DNA of 64,000 nt from Corylus avellana (taxonomy: Eukaryota > Streptophyta > Magnoliopsida > Fagales > Betulaceae): assembly GCF_901000735.1 (NCBI RefSeq), contig NC_081551.1, positions 14,816,906 through 14,880,905 on the forward strand. Reading direction: 5' to 3'. A program made the translations under genes and the position numbers. Position 1 is the stretch's first letter. Every line of letters begins with the position of its first letter. The notes under the pieces are model-generated. The model made no database searches. It saw only the letters and a list, made by a program, of their open reading frames with translations, and was not told the DNA's origin. Positions 46,092 through 57,529 of this stretch are shown here, piece by piece.

Positions 46092-46191
46092 NNNNNNNNN
46101 NNNNNNNNNNNNNNNNNNNNNNNNNNNNNNNNNNNNNNNNNNNNNNNNNNNNNNNNNNNNNNNNNNNNNNNNNNNNNNNNNNNNNNNNNNN
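46092..46191. other. Assembly gap (100 N)
   Basis: Exactly 100 N, a conventional size for a gap of unknown length. The sequence resumes at 46192 in the middle of a second CACTA copy at the position equivalent to 39727. Any frame across the Ns is meaningless. Confidence 0.95.
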
Positions 46192-47112
46192 AATATGATC
46201 AAAAGAGAAGGCGGCCGTGACATTGATAAAAAGCATGAAGCTAACTTTGAACGTTGGTTCCATAAACGTTTATACAATAGTGGGCGTACTGCAGCCAATG
46301 ACTCAAAACACTTATATGATCTTGCATGTGGGCCTGATCGTCATGTTCATTCGTATAGAGGTTGCATCGTGAATGGGGTTAGGTATCACACAAAAGAATG
46401 TGCAGAAACTCGTACTACTCAGAACAGTGGTGTTTCTGTTTCAGGTGAGGACGAAACCTCAATAACTGAGTATTATGGTGAGTTAAAAAATATTCTAAAG
46501 TTACGTTACCCTGGCCAAAATCTCGTGTACTTGTTTGAGTGCGATTGGTGGGACACTGGGAGTGCAACAGGAGTACGAATGGACCAAGGCTTCACGATTG
46601 TGAATACTTCTCGTAAATGGTGTGAATCCGACCCGTTCATCTTAGCTTGTCAAGCTTCGCAAGTGTTTTACTTGGATGATCCCAAATTGGGTGGTAATTG
46701 GAAAGTGGTGCAGAAGTGGATCAATAGAGACATCTATGATATTCCAACAGTACAAAAGGGAGATAATACAGAAGATGACCAAAGACTCGGTGATGACGTA
46801 TACCAGGAAGGTGAATGTGTTGGGGGTAATATGGTCTTTGTTGATGAAGCGAATGTTGAAGCCTCCACTCAATTACGTAGAGATGATGCGATAATAGCAA
46901 TTGACGAATTATATATTCAACTTGATGCAAGCATGTTTGCCAACGATAACTTGCCGGACGAGGACCATGATACAAACTTTGATGAGGAAGAGGAGTTATG
47001 TAGCGACAACGATATAGACTCTGAACACGAAGAGGACTCTGAACACGAACAATCATCGTCAAGTAACAGTGATACAGATTCTGAATATGAATTTGATGAT
47101 GAAATGTGTTGA
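46192..47112 (+). pseudogene. TNP2-like last exon (DUF4216-like), copy 2
   Basis: Open from the gap to TGA at 47110 and almost identical to 39727-40646 (NMIKREGGRDIDKKHEANFE, LVYLFECDWWDTGSATGV). The start of the gene is lost at the gap. By itself this exon has no catalytic residues. Confidence 0.8.
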
Positions 47113-47171
47113 ACATAAGCTCACATTTGGTGTAAGTACAAAGTGTATTAGCATATTTAATGAAGTTGATG

Positions 47172-47228
<57 letters not shown>

Positions 47229-47356
47229 GGTGTTCTTTTTTTTTTTTACTAGCATGATTATTGTATGTTTGTCAAAAATATTGAACATGCTATATGGTTA
47301 TAAATTGACTAATATAATTTTGTGGTTTTTGACTTGTTAGCAGATTGATCATAACA

Positions 47357-49305
47357 ATGACAACAACAGGACGCAAACGTGTTCCAGCAGCACGAGGCTG
47401 AGGCCGAGGCCAAGGTCAAGGTTGAGGCCTTATTGACGAGCATGAGAGTCCGACTCTCAATTTTGGGTTTGGTGATACAGATATGCAAGTGTCGCCCTCG
47501 TCCCCCCTCCTCCTCGAGTCAGTGGATGGGCATCCTTTGTATGAGTCTAATAATCCTATTCACTCAGTGGCAGGATTGGATTCACAGGGAGCCGCCCCTA
47601 CTGCATCTTGTAAGTTCATGAATTTTATATTTATGAACTGTTATTTTTGTATTATTTTGGTTTGTTATAGACATTTGACAATATACTTTTCCAAATATAA
47701 CTTACTACGTTACCATGTTTTGCATAACAGCTACCACGTCTGTCAGAAGTGTAAGAGGTAAGGCCAAATGTAAGAAGTTGAGTGACCATGTACTTAAGCA
47801 TGGTCCCGTAGTGCTAAACATCCCAAATAGACACCGGGCACCTGTAGGCGAGAATGCATCATGGTTTGCAAGCAAGATTGGGGAGATTATTCGTAACATG
47901 TACGAACTCCATCACGGTGAATGGAAAAAGGTCCCAGCTGAAGAAAAGAGCAAGTTGTTGTTTCATGTTCAGGTATGAATATCAATGTAATGTTTAATAA
48001 TATGTTTCGTATGGAAAATTAATGTGACACATTTTTTACCATTGTTTTCTTATCTATTATGTAGTCAAACTTCGCACTGAATATGGAACGATACGAGCAC
48101 ATCAAAGCTGTTGAAAATAAATTGGGTCGTGCATATGCTAGGCTTCGTTCGAACTTGTATAGGGATCATTACAAGAAATATTTTGACGGCATTGATAAAG
48201 ACGATGATGAGGGGATTGCCAGGGCTAAGGCTATTGGGAGGGAAAACGTGCCAGCAGGGTATGGTCCTCAACAGTGGAACCTAATATGTGACTCATTTGA
48301 TGCCGGTAAATGGAAGGTAAATATATATTATTATACTGATTAGAATATTCAAATTGATATAATTTGCATGCACTTGAAGACATTTTATGAATAATTGTGT
48401 TTTTTTTCTCTCCAAATTTCATAGAAAAAGTTTGAACGAAATATAAAAAACAGAAGCAAATTGGAAACAAAGCACACAGCTGGGACTTGTTCATTTGTCA
48501 ACGTCATTTACAAAAAGGTAAGTATCTCGTACCATAATTTAATGAAAGTAACGTTATTTAGTGTAAACTTTGATTATATGTATTATGTGTAGGAACAAGA
48601 AACAAAAGTGAAGCCTAATCCTATTGAACTGTATGAGGTTACCCATACAAGAAAAAAGGATAAGCAGTTTGTGAACGACAAATGCAAAAGTCTATATGTA
48701 AGTAATTGTTTACGCTCCGATCATTAAGTTGATTAGTGAAGAACATGAATAGTAAACTTGCATGAAGTATATATTAAACTAAGGCCAACTATGACTTGTG
48801 CAGCTTCAAATGCAAGAATTAACAACCAGTGAGGCCTTAGAGGAAGGCAATGTGGAGGGAACAAGTGTGGATGACCGAATGCAAGAAATAGTCACACAAG
48901 TACTAGGGGGCCGACGAGCTGGGCACGTTAGAGGAATGAGATGCGGTCTTATTCCTACCCCTTTAAGAACTTCATCTCAAGCGTTCACCCACTTCGACAA
49001 CCACGATGAGTGTAGGAAAAGACAAGAAGATACTCAAAGCGAGCTTCAACAGACTAGAATTGAACTTCACCAGTACAGAGAGAATTTGCAAGCCAACGTT
49101 GAGGAAACGAACAAATTAAAAGCCACTGTTGAGTTCTTAATGTCACGTATTGGAGGGTTAGTGAAACTTTACCTATGCATTAATTTTACAAAAACACACA
49201 TAATAAGTAATCGTTAAAAAGCTTATTGATCATTATATGAAATTTTATTCTATTAGGTCTGGAGGGAGCTTGCTTGGAGGTGCATCAAGTGAAGCCAACA
49301 ATTGA
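47357..49305 (+). pseudogene. Transposase_24-family gene, copy 2, with premature stop
   Basis: Same exon layout as 40888-42841, but codon 15 is TGA (47399-47401) where copy 1 has CGA, and a second TGA replaces CGG at about 47423. Later exons are well preserved (exon 2 ends before the donor near 47972; the last exon ends at 49305). The acceptor before the third exon is shortened to TGTAG but is still usable. The N-terminal Arg/Gly-rich part cannot be translated through. Confidence 0.8.
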
Positions 49306-50215
49306 GGGAGCTTTGGAATAACTTTATTTAGGATGTACTCTTTGATAGCATGTATTTGTGATATATTTTTTGATACTATGTATTTGGATAGTTGTTGGTA
49401 CTTTCTATTTGCTAATGTGTATTTGACTATTTGTTGATCGTGATCTGTTTGGTAATGTATATTTGTTGGTACTTTTTATTTGGTTTATATTCTATTAAGA
49501 TATTCGCAAAATTTTTGGTTCAACAACTTTTGAGTTAGTAAATCTCCCTTGACATGGTTATCAAGGTTAAAGAACTTTGAGTAAACAATGCAAGGGAGTA
49601 ATAATATCTTTCTAAATTTTATTTTTAAGTGTATGCAGGATGACAAGAGTACAAGAAAGTTAAACCGCCCAAGCAGGTTCTCGCTTTAATATATTTCATG
49701 AAGAAACACATTTTTAGTATCGCTTTCTCTATCATTTTGGGTTTCATTTTCATTGTCTTTGATATTATATATTGGTTCATTGTGGTAGATTACTCAAATT
49801 GCTTATGAGGATGAATTGGCAAGGAAGAGAATGCAGATAAGTACTTTATTTTGGGTTTTGGAATTTTGCTGCCCATGAATTGTAAAACATATATTTAATA
49901 GTTTTCTCCCTTGGCCGGTTTGGTTAATGGGGCAGTTCTCACATATTTTTTATGATTTTGATGAGGTTAGTCATTTTGAGTTATGTTTCTTGTGGGCATT
50001 TAGATTAGTTTGATTATTTCATATATTAATTGATTCATCAAACAATGTTGTTGTGTACTTAAACATAAATGCAATGTTTCTTATAAAGGTACTCTACGTG
50101 CATTTTATTTGCCCATGCATGGAGTTATGTTTCTCCGGATAAGTTTTCCTGCTGAATTCTTTTAGTGTTGGTTTCTTCATAGTGAACTTTTTTTTTTTGG
50201 CCTCAATCTTGTTAG

Positions 50216-50809
50216 GCGCACAATGCTTATCATGGTGTTGGCATTGTCAAATTGATGGGCCGTAGCAGTAGATATATAGCTATGCATGCATCCCTAGCTA
50301 GTGGACAAATTGACATATGGTTGATTCATGAGGTACTTATTACTAGCAATTAATTGGATAGTTATCTTTGTGAGCTGTTACTGATTCTACTGATATGCAC
50401 ATCTAAGGTATCTTTTAATTTGCACGGGCCTCATGGTGTTTTGAGTCATCTGAAATACATGATTGAGACAAAGGGTTCGGCTGTTATTTGTGTCGCAGAG
50501 GGAGCACGGCAGGTGAGTTACGTAAGGAATTCATATTTTCGCTTTTGGGTTGAATACTATTAATTGATCAGGTGATTTAAATTGTGTAGTTCTTTTTTGG
50601 CTTCATGAAATACTGTGAAAAACTGCCTGTGTTCATTTCATTGCATTGCATAGATCTTATAACTTCTTCATTATATTTTTCCCCAAGATGAAGAGTAAAA
50701 TTCAGTATGTTATTGTTTTTTGATGCAGAATTTTATTCAGAAAACTAATGTTAAAGATGCGTTTGGGAACATTGTATTTGGAGATTTCGGTGTCCACATT
50801 CAACAAGAG
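50216..50809 (+). pseudogene. Captured phosphofructokinase exons (copy 2)
   Basis: Exons 50216-50332, 50408-50512 and 50729-50809, same phases as copy 1. This copy keeps CVAEGARQ with CAG at the exon end, closer to the plant PFK AEGAGQ, where copy 1 has lysine and a stop. It differs from copy 1 in WLIHE for CLIHE. The ancestral capture therefore predates the split of the two copies. Confidence 0.85.
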
Positions 50810-51117
50810 GTTGGTGGTTGTATTTTGACTAATTTCATGTGGTCTTCATCTCTCCATGACTCTTGAGACAAGTTAAGTGGGTTGATAAATAATGAGCTGA
50901 CTAAAAGTCTAATTTTTAACATCATTGATATGTGTTGCATGGATAAGAATGGACTGCACTTTGGCGTTTTAGTTGTCATTTCTCAGAGTTACAAATATGA
51001 TATATTTTAAGCCATCAAGATCTTACTCTATTAGTGACTCTTTTTGCTAAGACTAGTCAGTTGCTTTTTTGATGTTCTTTGTGTGAATTGAGAATCACTT
51101 GAACTGGAAATCATTAG

Positions 51118-51405
51118 AAAACGTACTGATGCTGCGATCGATCGCACTCCCAAGTGCGATCGATCCCAAAATTTCGAAAACCTACTGATGCTGCGATCGA
51201 TCGTACTTGGAGTGCGATCGATCCCAAAATTTCGAAAATCTACTGATGCTACGATCGATCGCACTCCAAGTGCGATCGATCGCAAATTTCCGAAACCCTA
51301 CTGATGCTGTGATCGATCGCACTCCAAGTGAGATTGATCGCAAATTTCCGAAAACCTACTGATGCTGCGACCGATCGCAATCCAAGTGCGATCGATCGCA
51401 TTTTT
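51118..51405. repeat. Array of TGCGATCGATCGCA hairpins (right end, copy 2)
   Basis: Five units of about 57 bp against seven in copy 1, so the array length changes between recent copies. Confidence 0.9.
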
Positions 51406-52099
51406 TTTTTTTTGATTTTTTAGGACCATTAGGGTCGACATTTATGTCGACCCTAATGGTCAACTATCAGGCTGATAGTCAATTTTTTTTTAATATTTTG
51501 GGACCATTTGTGGACGCTAATGGTCAACTATTAGCGTCGACTAATTCTTTTGTGTACATCATCTTTAGAGTCAAACACATGCATCTTTTAGGGTCGATAA
51601 AGTGGACGCTAAAAGTCATCATTAGGGTCGACTCTAAGTGGACGCTGATAGTTAGTTTTTTTTTTAATTTTTTAGGACCATTAGCGTCCACTTTTGTGGA
51701 CGCTAATGGTTTAACTATCAGCGTCCACTCTTATTTGGACGCTAATAGTTATTATTATTTTTTTTTTAAAAGGGATATTAGGGTCCATAAAGTCGACGCT
51801 AATGGTTAACTAAAAGTGGACGCTATTGCTTGACTATTAGGGTCGACTTTCGCTTCCGTTTACATCATCTTTAGGGTCCAAACATTGCGACTTTTAGGGG
51901 CGATAAAGTGGACGCTAAAAGTGATCATTAGGGTCGACTTTTAAGTGGACCCTGATGATCAGACGTTTGATCATTAGGGTCGGACTATTAGGGTCGACAC
52001 TTTTAGGGTCGAAAAGTGGACGCTGTTGCCAACAGCGTCCACTTTAGGGTCTTTAGGGGCGACTTAAAGTCGCCCCTAAAGAGCTAATTTCTTGTAGTG
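51406..52099. repeat. Right subterminal hairpin array (copy 2)
   Basis: Same words as in copy 1; the terminal hairpin GGGGCGACTTAAAGTCGCCCC is complete here, followed by TAAAGAGCTAATTTCTTGTAGTG split over the terminus. Confidence 0.85.
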
Positions 52100-52102
52100 G
52101 GT

Positions 52103-54189
52103 GTAGGCTAGGAACCAAATCAACGGGTTGTCGAGGTTTAAAACTAGTGACGAATTTTGATGTGTGCTAAGAGAGTTTTGTTATATAGCTTCCGTTGCCA
52201 TCTCTCTTATGACCTGTTTGGGAGAGAGCTTAAAAAGTATTTTTAGTATCTAAAAAGTTGAGCCAAAATTTCAAAAGTTTTTTTTTTAAATTTTAAATTT
52301 TTATTACTTTAAAAATGATCAAAACACACTTTAACAAATGCTTAAAAGTAAAGCTTTTGTAATAAATTGTCTTTTGACTGAAAAACTCTATTTTTGCAAA
52401 CACAATTTCAAACATGCCATTAGAGGTGGCGTTTCATCAAAACCACAAATCAATTTGATAAGTTTATGAGTTTTAACCTTACATCGGTAATTTATCCCCC
52501 CAATTTTAGCTGGGTCTACAAGCAAATGGCGTGTTAATGTATTAATTAGTTAATTAAATTTACCATTTCTTATGGGATCGATCCGGCCTCTGTGCGGTAT
52601 TGAAACCCCCTTCTAGATCTCTTTCTCTCGTCTCCAGAGACTTTTGCCTTCTCTCTCAATATCATCCTCTTGTTTTGCTCCCTTCTTTTGAGATCGTTTT
52701 ATTTTTCGTTTTTTTCTTAGGAGGTTCACTTTTTGGCTCCTCTGTTGATTTTCAATATATTCCGACTTATTTTTGGAGAACGCCTTGGAGGATATTGAGT
52801 CACCAATATTGTTTACATGCAATGAAAGTCGACTTGCCCTCATATTGAGTCACCAAATTAAATGCATGTGTGCATCTAATGAAGCAATGCACTTCAATGA
52901 CGGTAAAGTTGGTTGTGTAGTGACCAACCGTGGATGATGGAAATAGATCTGATGAATCTGCATGCCCAAAACCAACGAATCACAGAAGACCTAATTGAGC
53001 AGCCATACGGTAGTGAACAGAAGTTGGATCCTTTCTTATGAGCTAATTAACCTTTTAAGACAATCTATAATTTAACACTCTTCAATATCCATTAATTAGT
53101 TATAGTAATTAATAAATGTTAAAGTATTAATTATTAGTTATAGTAAGCTGAAGCAGCAACGTATAACTCTTGAATGTCCATATGCCTTGAATCTTTTAAC
53201 AGACAACAGTTTAAATAGAAATATTTAATGATAAATTATAATAAATAAATACGTCGTCTAGAATCGATCTCCTATATCACTGACTTGACTGGGTCTGTGT
53301 CTGGGTCTGGGCAAGTGGGAATTGAAAGATAAAGTAGAAATGTATTTATGTTTGGAGTCTTCTGATTATTTTCCTGTGGTGGGGTATTATTTAAATTAAA
53401 ATATTTAATGATAAATTAAAAAAATAAATAAATAAATACGTCGGCTAGAATCGATCTCCTATATCATCCACTTGACTCATGACTGGGTCTGGGTCTGGCC
53501 ATGTGGGAAATGTATCTATTACAAGTTGCACACATGCAGCTGGTCTGGCCATGTGGGAAATGTATCTATTAGAAGTTGCGCACATGCAGCTGGTCTGGTC
53601 CGTCTGGGTCACTGTCAATCTCTATCAGAAAGACAATGACTTTTTTGGTCGTTGTCGTCGCTGATGAATTGTTTTTTCGTTTTCGTTTTCGTTTTTTGCT
53701 TATATTCACAAAAAAATGGTAAAGAATCAAATCATTAAATATTAAATATCTACTTCATTTAGCATAACATAGAAGACTTTAATCAATTTGTAGCAACAAC
53801 TTGAGCAATTGATGACTGGCAATTTCGATAAAAACCAAGTTGGTTGATGTTGAGATTTTTTGCATGCAATAATACATAGGTCTTCAAATCCTGTAAAAAT
53901 CATCACTAGCTTGTTGATCCAGTCAATAATTTAGACCCTTGGTGCACGGCATTCTTAATTAAGCACAGAAATGTATATAGCTTGATGAAAACATGGAATA
54001 TTTTTTTAAAATGTGTATGCCAATTTCGATGGCGCACGGAAGCTGCACTTGAATGAAAGTTGTCATCAAAACACAATTTCTTATAAATTCCTCTTATTCA
54101 AAACTTAAAGTTACACGGCCAAACAATTAATTAAATTGTTGAACTTAAATGATGACAGATTATTTGAAAATTAACATTTAAAAGGGACC
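52103..54189. other. Intergenic DNA with small duplications
   Basis: 52225-52400 resembles 28930-29100 (MITE-like). An imperfect direct duplication relates 53217-53330 and 53395-53510 (TTTAATGATAAATT, TAGAATCGATCTCCTATATC). A 51-bp near-perfect tandem repeat (GGTCTGGCCATGTGGGAAAT) covers 53493-53600. A frame at 52600-52848 is the only longer ORF and shows no recognisable protein. Confidence 0.5.
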
Positions 54190-54433
54190 TAATTTTCTGA
54201 TGTAGAAGAACTCCCACGTCAGAAAATTCTGACGTGGGAGTTCTTCCACGTCAGAAATTTTTCTGACGTGGCAAACAGTAGCACGTTAGAAATGCCACGT
54301 CAGAAAAAAATTTTCTTATGCTTCTGACATTCAACACACGTCAGAAATGCCATGTCAGAAAAATTTTCTGACGTGTCAGACATTGTGACAAGTCTGAAAT
54401 CTCCAGTAAGAAAAAATTGTTTTTTTGTAGTGA
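54190..54433. mobile_element. Truncated end of another CACTA family
   Basis: Repeated CCACGTCAGAAA / TTTCTGACGTGG words in both orientations, then a T-run and TTTTTTTGTAGTG (ends at about 54433), as at CACTA right ends. It includes a near-perfect hairpin, AGAACTCCCACGTCAGAA and its complement separated by only two bases (about 54207-54247). No left end is seen, so it is a relic. Confidence 0.6.
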
Positions 54434-54786
54434 GAAAAAGGTCATGAAATCAAACTTATTTATCGATGGTTATGACTTTTTATTTCCCATAAAAAATCCT
54501 TTCATTAATACCTTTTCAATTAATAATCCCATTAAAACCCATTTAATTAGACCATAAAATAAATAGAAATAAATGTTACCAAAAAAAAAAATAAATAGAA
54601 ATAAATGCAAAATCAGTCTCTGTGATTAGCCTAAATTACAAATCGCTTCATGTGGTATTAAAAATAATTTAGATATCGAATTCCGTCAAAACACTTGACA
54701 GATTTCGTTAGTGTGCCTTTCTCAACTATATAGACCTATGTGTGACAATTTAGTCCTATATATGTGTCACTCTTAATTAAAATAAT

Positions 54787-54787
<1 letters not shown>

Positions 54788-54844
<57 letters not shown>

Positions 54845-54880
54845 TAATTAAAATAATAATAATATATATATATATATAGG
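54788..54880. repeat. (TA)n microsatellites upstream of the EF-hand gene
   Basis: Two long TA runs (about 54791-54842 and 54863-54878) separated by CTTAATTAAAATAATAATAA, itself repeated. They end about 90 bp before the first ATG and so lie in the likely promoter; a core TATA element cannot be told apart from the repeat. Confidence 0.85.
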
Positions 54881-54971
54881 AAGAAGGGGGGGAGCCTTTC
54901 TGATCTTCTTCTATTTCAATTGTTGTCTGTTGAAAGAAATACGGGCCGGGAGATATTAGAAACTGACAGGC

Positions 54972-55025
54972 ATGACGGAGGTGAAAGGCATGACGGAGGT
55001 GAAAGGCATGACGGAGGTAAAAGGC
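54972..55025 (+). repeat. Three 18-bp repeats each bearing an in-frame ATG
   Basis: ATGACGGAGGTGAAAGG(C/A) occurs three times at 54972, 54990 and 55008, followed by ATGGACTTGGAG at 55026. Each unit supplies a start codon in frame with the EF-hand protein. The third unit differs by one base. Confidence 0.95.
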
Positions 55026-57529
55026 ATGGACTTGGAGATGGAAGAGTTACACATGGCTGCTTCAGCTTACTATAACAATGCCTCCACGGAATTTAAGCAG
55101 CTAGCACGGGAATTTTTCGAGTCAATGGATACAAATCAGGATGACACCGTCAGCATTGATGAGTTCGTGGAGTTCTTCAAAGATATCGACAACATGGACC
55201 GCAACTTTTTCGCTGCGTTGGACAGGAACGGGGACGGCAACTTGCAATTCCGCGAAGCCCTCACGGTGTTCTACATATTGATAGCCCGGCGTTTGCTCTG
55301 CGACAACTGCGGAAAGATGATACTGGGACTGCATTTTACGTGCGTCCAATGCTTTGACAGAGTTAATGAACAATCCTACGATCTATGTGTCACGTGCTAT
55401 AGCAAAGGAGGTTTCCAACACCCCCACACCAACTTCTTGGATAACTTCATGTTGCTAGGCTACATGGGAAGGCTTCCTCCACCTGAAGATACGAATCCGG
55501 TAAGAATTGTTTTTGTTTTTGTTTTTGTTTTTTGTTTTTTTTTTTTTTTTTACGCTGTTGTTCCTATTTTTGTTTTGGATTTGACTTAGGTGGTTTTAAA
55601 AAACTATAGTGTTTTAGTTTTTTCAATGGTCAAGATATAATTTTAAGTTTTTTATAAGGAGATAAAATGAAATTAGATCTAGTCCATTGAAAAAATTACT
55701 GTAATTTTTTTACAGCATCTATGCCTTATCCTTGTTTCTAATTGTGTCCCCTAGGTTTCATTCTTTTATTAATAATTTGACATCTTGATGCGAATATATT
55801 TACCCTAAACCTTATATTATATATTACTTGATGCAGACACAAGTACAACAACTTGATGAAAGTCCAAGTGTAAGTTTCATTATCTTTGCTTCTTCTTTGG
55901 CCTCTCTCTTTCCTCATTTATTAATAATTTGATATATTCATGCAATTTTGATTAGGGTTGTACATGCTGGGGTGGTTATTGCCTCTAACCTCTATTGTCT
56001 TGGACCGTTAGTAGTATTAAGTAGTCGCACATTGCCCATATAGTGCAAATCGTTACCAAATGTCCTTATCGCCGCTTAGTGATTATTTATACCCAAACTA
56101 CACTTGATAATTTTTTGTACTTTTTTTAGAGCCTATTTTAGACAATTTGTCGTATGAGTTTTTAATTTTTTTTTATTTTATGAAAACATCTTATAAAAGA
56201 ATAGTAAATAATAAAATAAGAGAAATGTTATAGAATAATTCATTAAATTCAAATAACTATTAATTTTCACTCCAGTCACCCCCTTGGCCAAAATGGAGTA
56301 GTCTGTCCACCCCCTTTTGGCCAAAGGGTGGCTAGAGCCACCCCTTTTCAGATTTTATTTTCCTTTTCTTTTATTTTTTTAATGGTTTTGATTTTTAATT
56401 TTTTAATTATTGATTTTTTAATAATTAATGAATAATATATTATTTCTTTTATAAAAATTAATTTTTTATTGCGTTGGACGATCTCAGCCATCCATTTGGA
56501 ACTACCGCAATCTACGGTAGTTCCAAACTACCGCATGTAAGTCTCTTCCTGGCTCTAATACCATGTTAAATTAACAGTTTTTTTTTTTTTTTTTTTACAT
56601 GTCCACGCAAGAGGGGGAGGGGAGATTCGAACTAGTGACCTTCCCTTCATAAGGCGTACGTGGTCTCCAGCCGATTGAGCTACCCCTTGGGGACATGTTA
56701 AATTAATAGTTGTCCCAAAAGTTTAAGCTGATAGGAAAAGATAAATTTAATTACTTAATCATTACTTTAACATAACTCACTCATTCACTTTACGGAGATG
56801 GTTGAAAGAATGATTTTTATAATTTCTCATTAAATTTAAAGGGTCACTTGTCAGTATTTTAGACAGCCACTTGTCACAATTATAAACTATTCTCTATATA
56901 TATATATATATTGATCGATATACAAATTAAGAATTGTAAATCAAGATGTACGGACCCTAAACTTGATTTTATTGTTCAATGCTGGGACAGGTTCAAGCGC
57001 TTGTTGCTCGAAGTGGAGATGCAAGAGTCAGGGTCAGTTTCTTTGTCTTTCCTCCTTTATATATCCTTTAATCTTCCTTCTTTTATTAATAATTTTATAT
57101 CTTCATGCACTGTTGATCCAGATTAAAAATTAATTGCAGTCTCTCGTCCTTATATGCATCCATTATAACATGCATAGTCTTTGTGATCTTTCCTTTCTTC
57201 AACCGGAATAAAAAGAGATAGAATTAGACCGATTTTTTCAATACATTTTTAGATATTTCTCAATGTTCCGACTATTTACGGACGTGAGAAGCAGGTGAAT
57301 GCTTCTGGAATAAATTGAAGAAAATTTCTTGATTTGATTTATGTTTATTGTTTACCGACACTGTAGCTTACTTAATTTGCCAAAAATTGAGGTATGTCTT
57401 CAAAATTTCTGATTAATAGTGTGGCGATTTCTTGTTTGATTTCCCTTTCAGAAACGAGTCAAAGCATTTAAAGCGTTGATGACGGCGGTTAATATTGTGA
57501 GTGCGGTGAATGGTTGCTCTACCATGTGA
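54972..57529 (+). CDS. EF-hand and ZZ-type zinc finger protein, four exons
   Basis: Exons 54972-55499, 55837-55869, 56991-57032 and 57452-57529 are all phase 0 with GT-AG introns and give 226 residues. EF-hand loops at 53-64 (DTNQDDTVSIDE) and 84-95 (DRNGDGNLQFRE) keep the calcium-coordinating residues at positions 1, 3, 5 and 12. A ZZ-like finger spans C110-x2-C113, C124-x2-C127, C139-x2-C142, H150, H152. Exons 2-4 add TQVQQLDESPS, VQALVARSGDARVR and KRVKAFKALMTAVNIVSAVN before the stop. EF-hand loops bind calcium and ZZ fingers usually bind peptides or proteins, so a calcium-responsive adaptor is a reasonable inference; no enzyme domain. No signal peptide; probably cytosolic or nuclear. The first 18 residues are three MTEVKG repeats, so the start may be 54972, 54990, 55008 or 55026. 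Intron 2 carries a SINE. This is the only clear host gene in the window. Confidence 0.85.
56545..56772 (-). mobile_element. Small LTR (TRIM-like) in intron 2, split by a SINE
   Basis: Plus-strand GGCTCTAATACCA (56551-56563) is the complement of a Met-type primer-binding site, and the LTR follows as TGTTAAATTAA.. (from 56565). After the SINE it resumes TGTTAAATTAATAGTTGTCC and ends CTTTAACA at 56772. Without the SINE and one target repeat the LTR is about 76 bp, in the range of very small LTR elements. Confidence 0.55.
56578..56693 (-). mobile_element. tRNA-derived SINE in intron 2
   Basis: On the minus strand it starts near 56693 with GGGGTAGCTCAATCGGCTGG (A-box region), continues to a B box AGTTCGAATCTC, and ends in an A-tail (T-run 56578-56596 on the plus strand). 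It is flanked by CATGTTAAATTAACAG (56562-56577) and CATGTTAAATTAATAG (56694-56709), a 16-bp target duplication with one mismatch. The internal boxes are those of a pol III promoter; it is too short and lacks the folded structure of a functional tRNA gene. Confidence 0.85.

Larger units (their letters stand above)
46192..52099 (+). mobile_element. Large CACTA element, copy 2 (right half)
   Basis: Nearly identical to 39727-45738 in sequence and order: DUF4216-like exon, microsatellite, Transposase_24 gene, exon-like pieces, PFK exons, palindrome array, subterminal array and terminus TTTCTTGTAGTG at 52099. The following GGT (52100-52102) matches GGT before the left end at 29175, as expected for a single CACTA insertion spanning 29175-52099. 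Confidence 0.85.

Noticed and set aside
46005..46298. ORFs running through the N gap
   Set aside because: They depend on 100 unknown bases.
52600..52848. 82-codon ORF after the CACTA element
   Set aside because: No recognisable motif and no supporting splice or promoter signals; could be chance.
56598..56693. tRNA gene on the minus strand
   Set aside because: A and B boxes are present, but an A-tail and a 16-bp target duplication show a SINE, and no full cloverleaf is visible.
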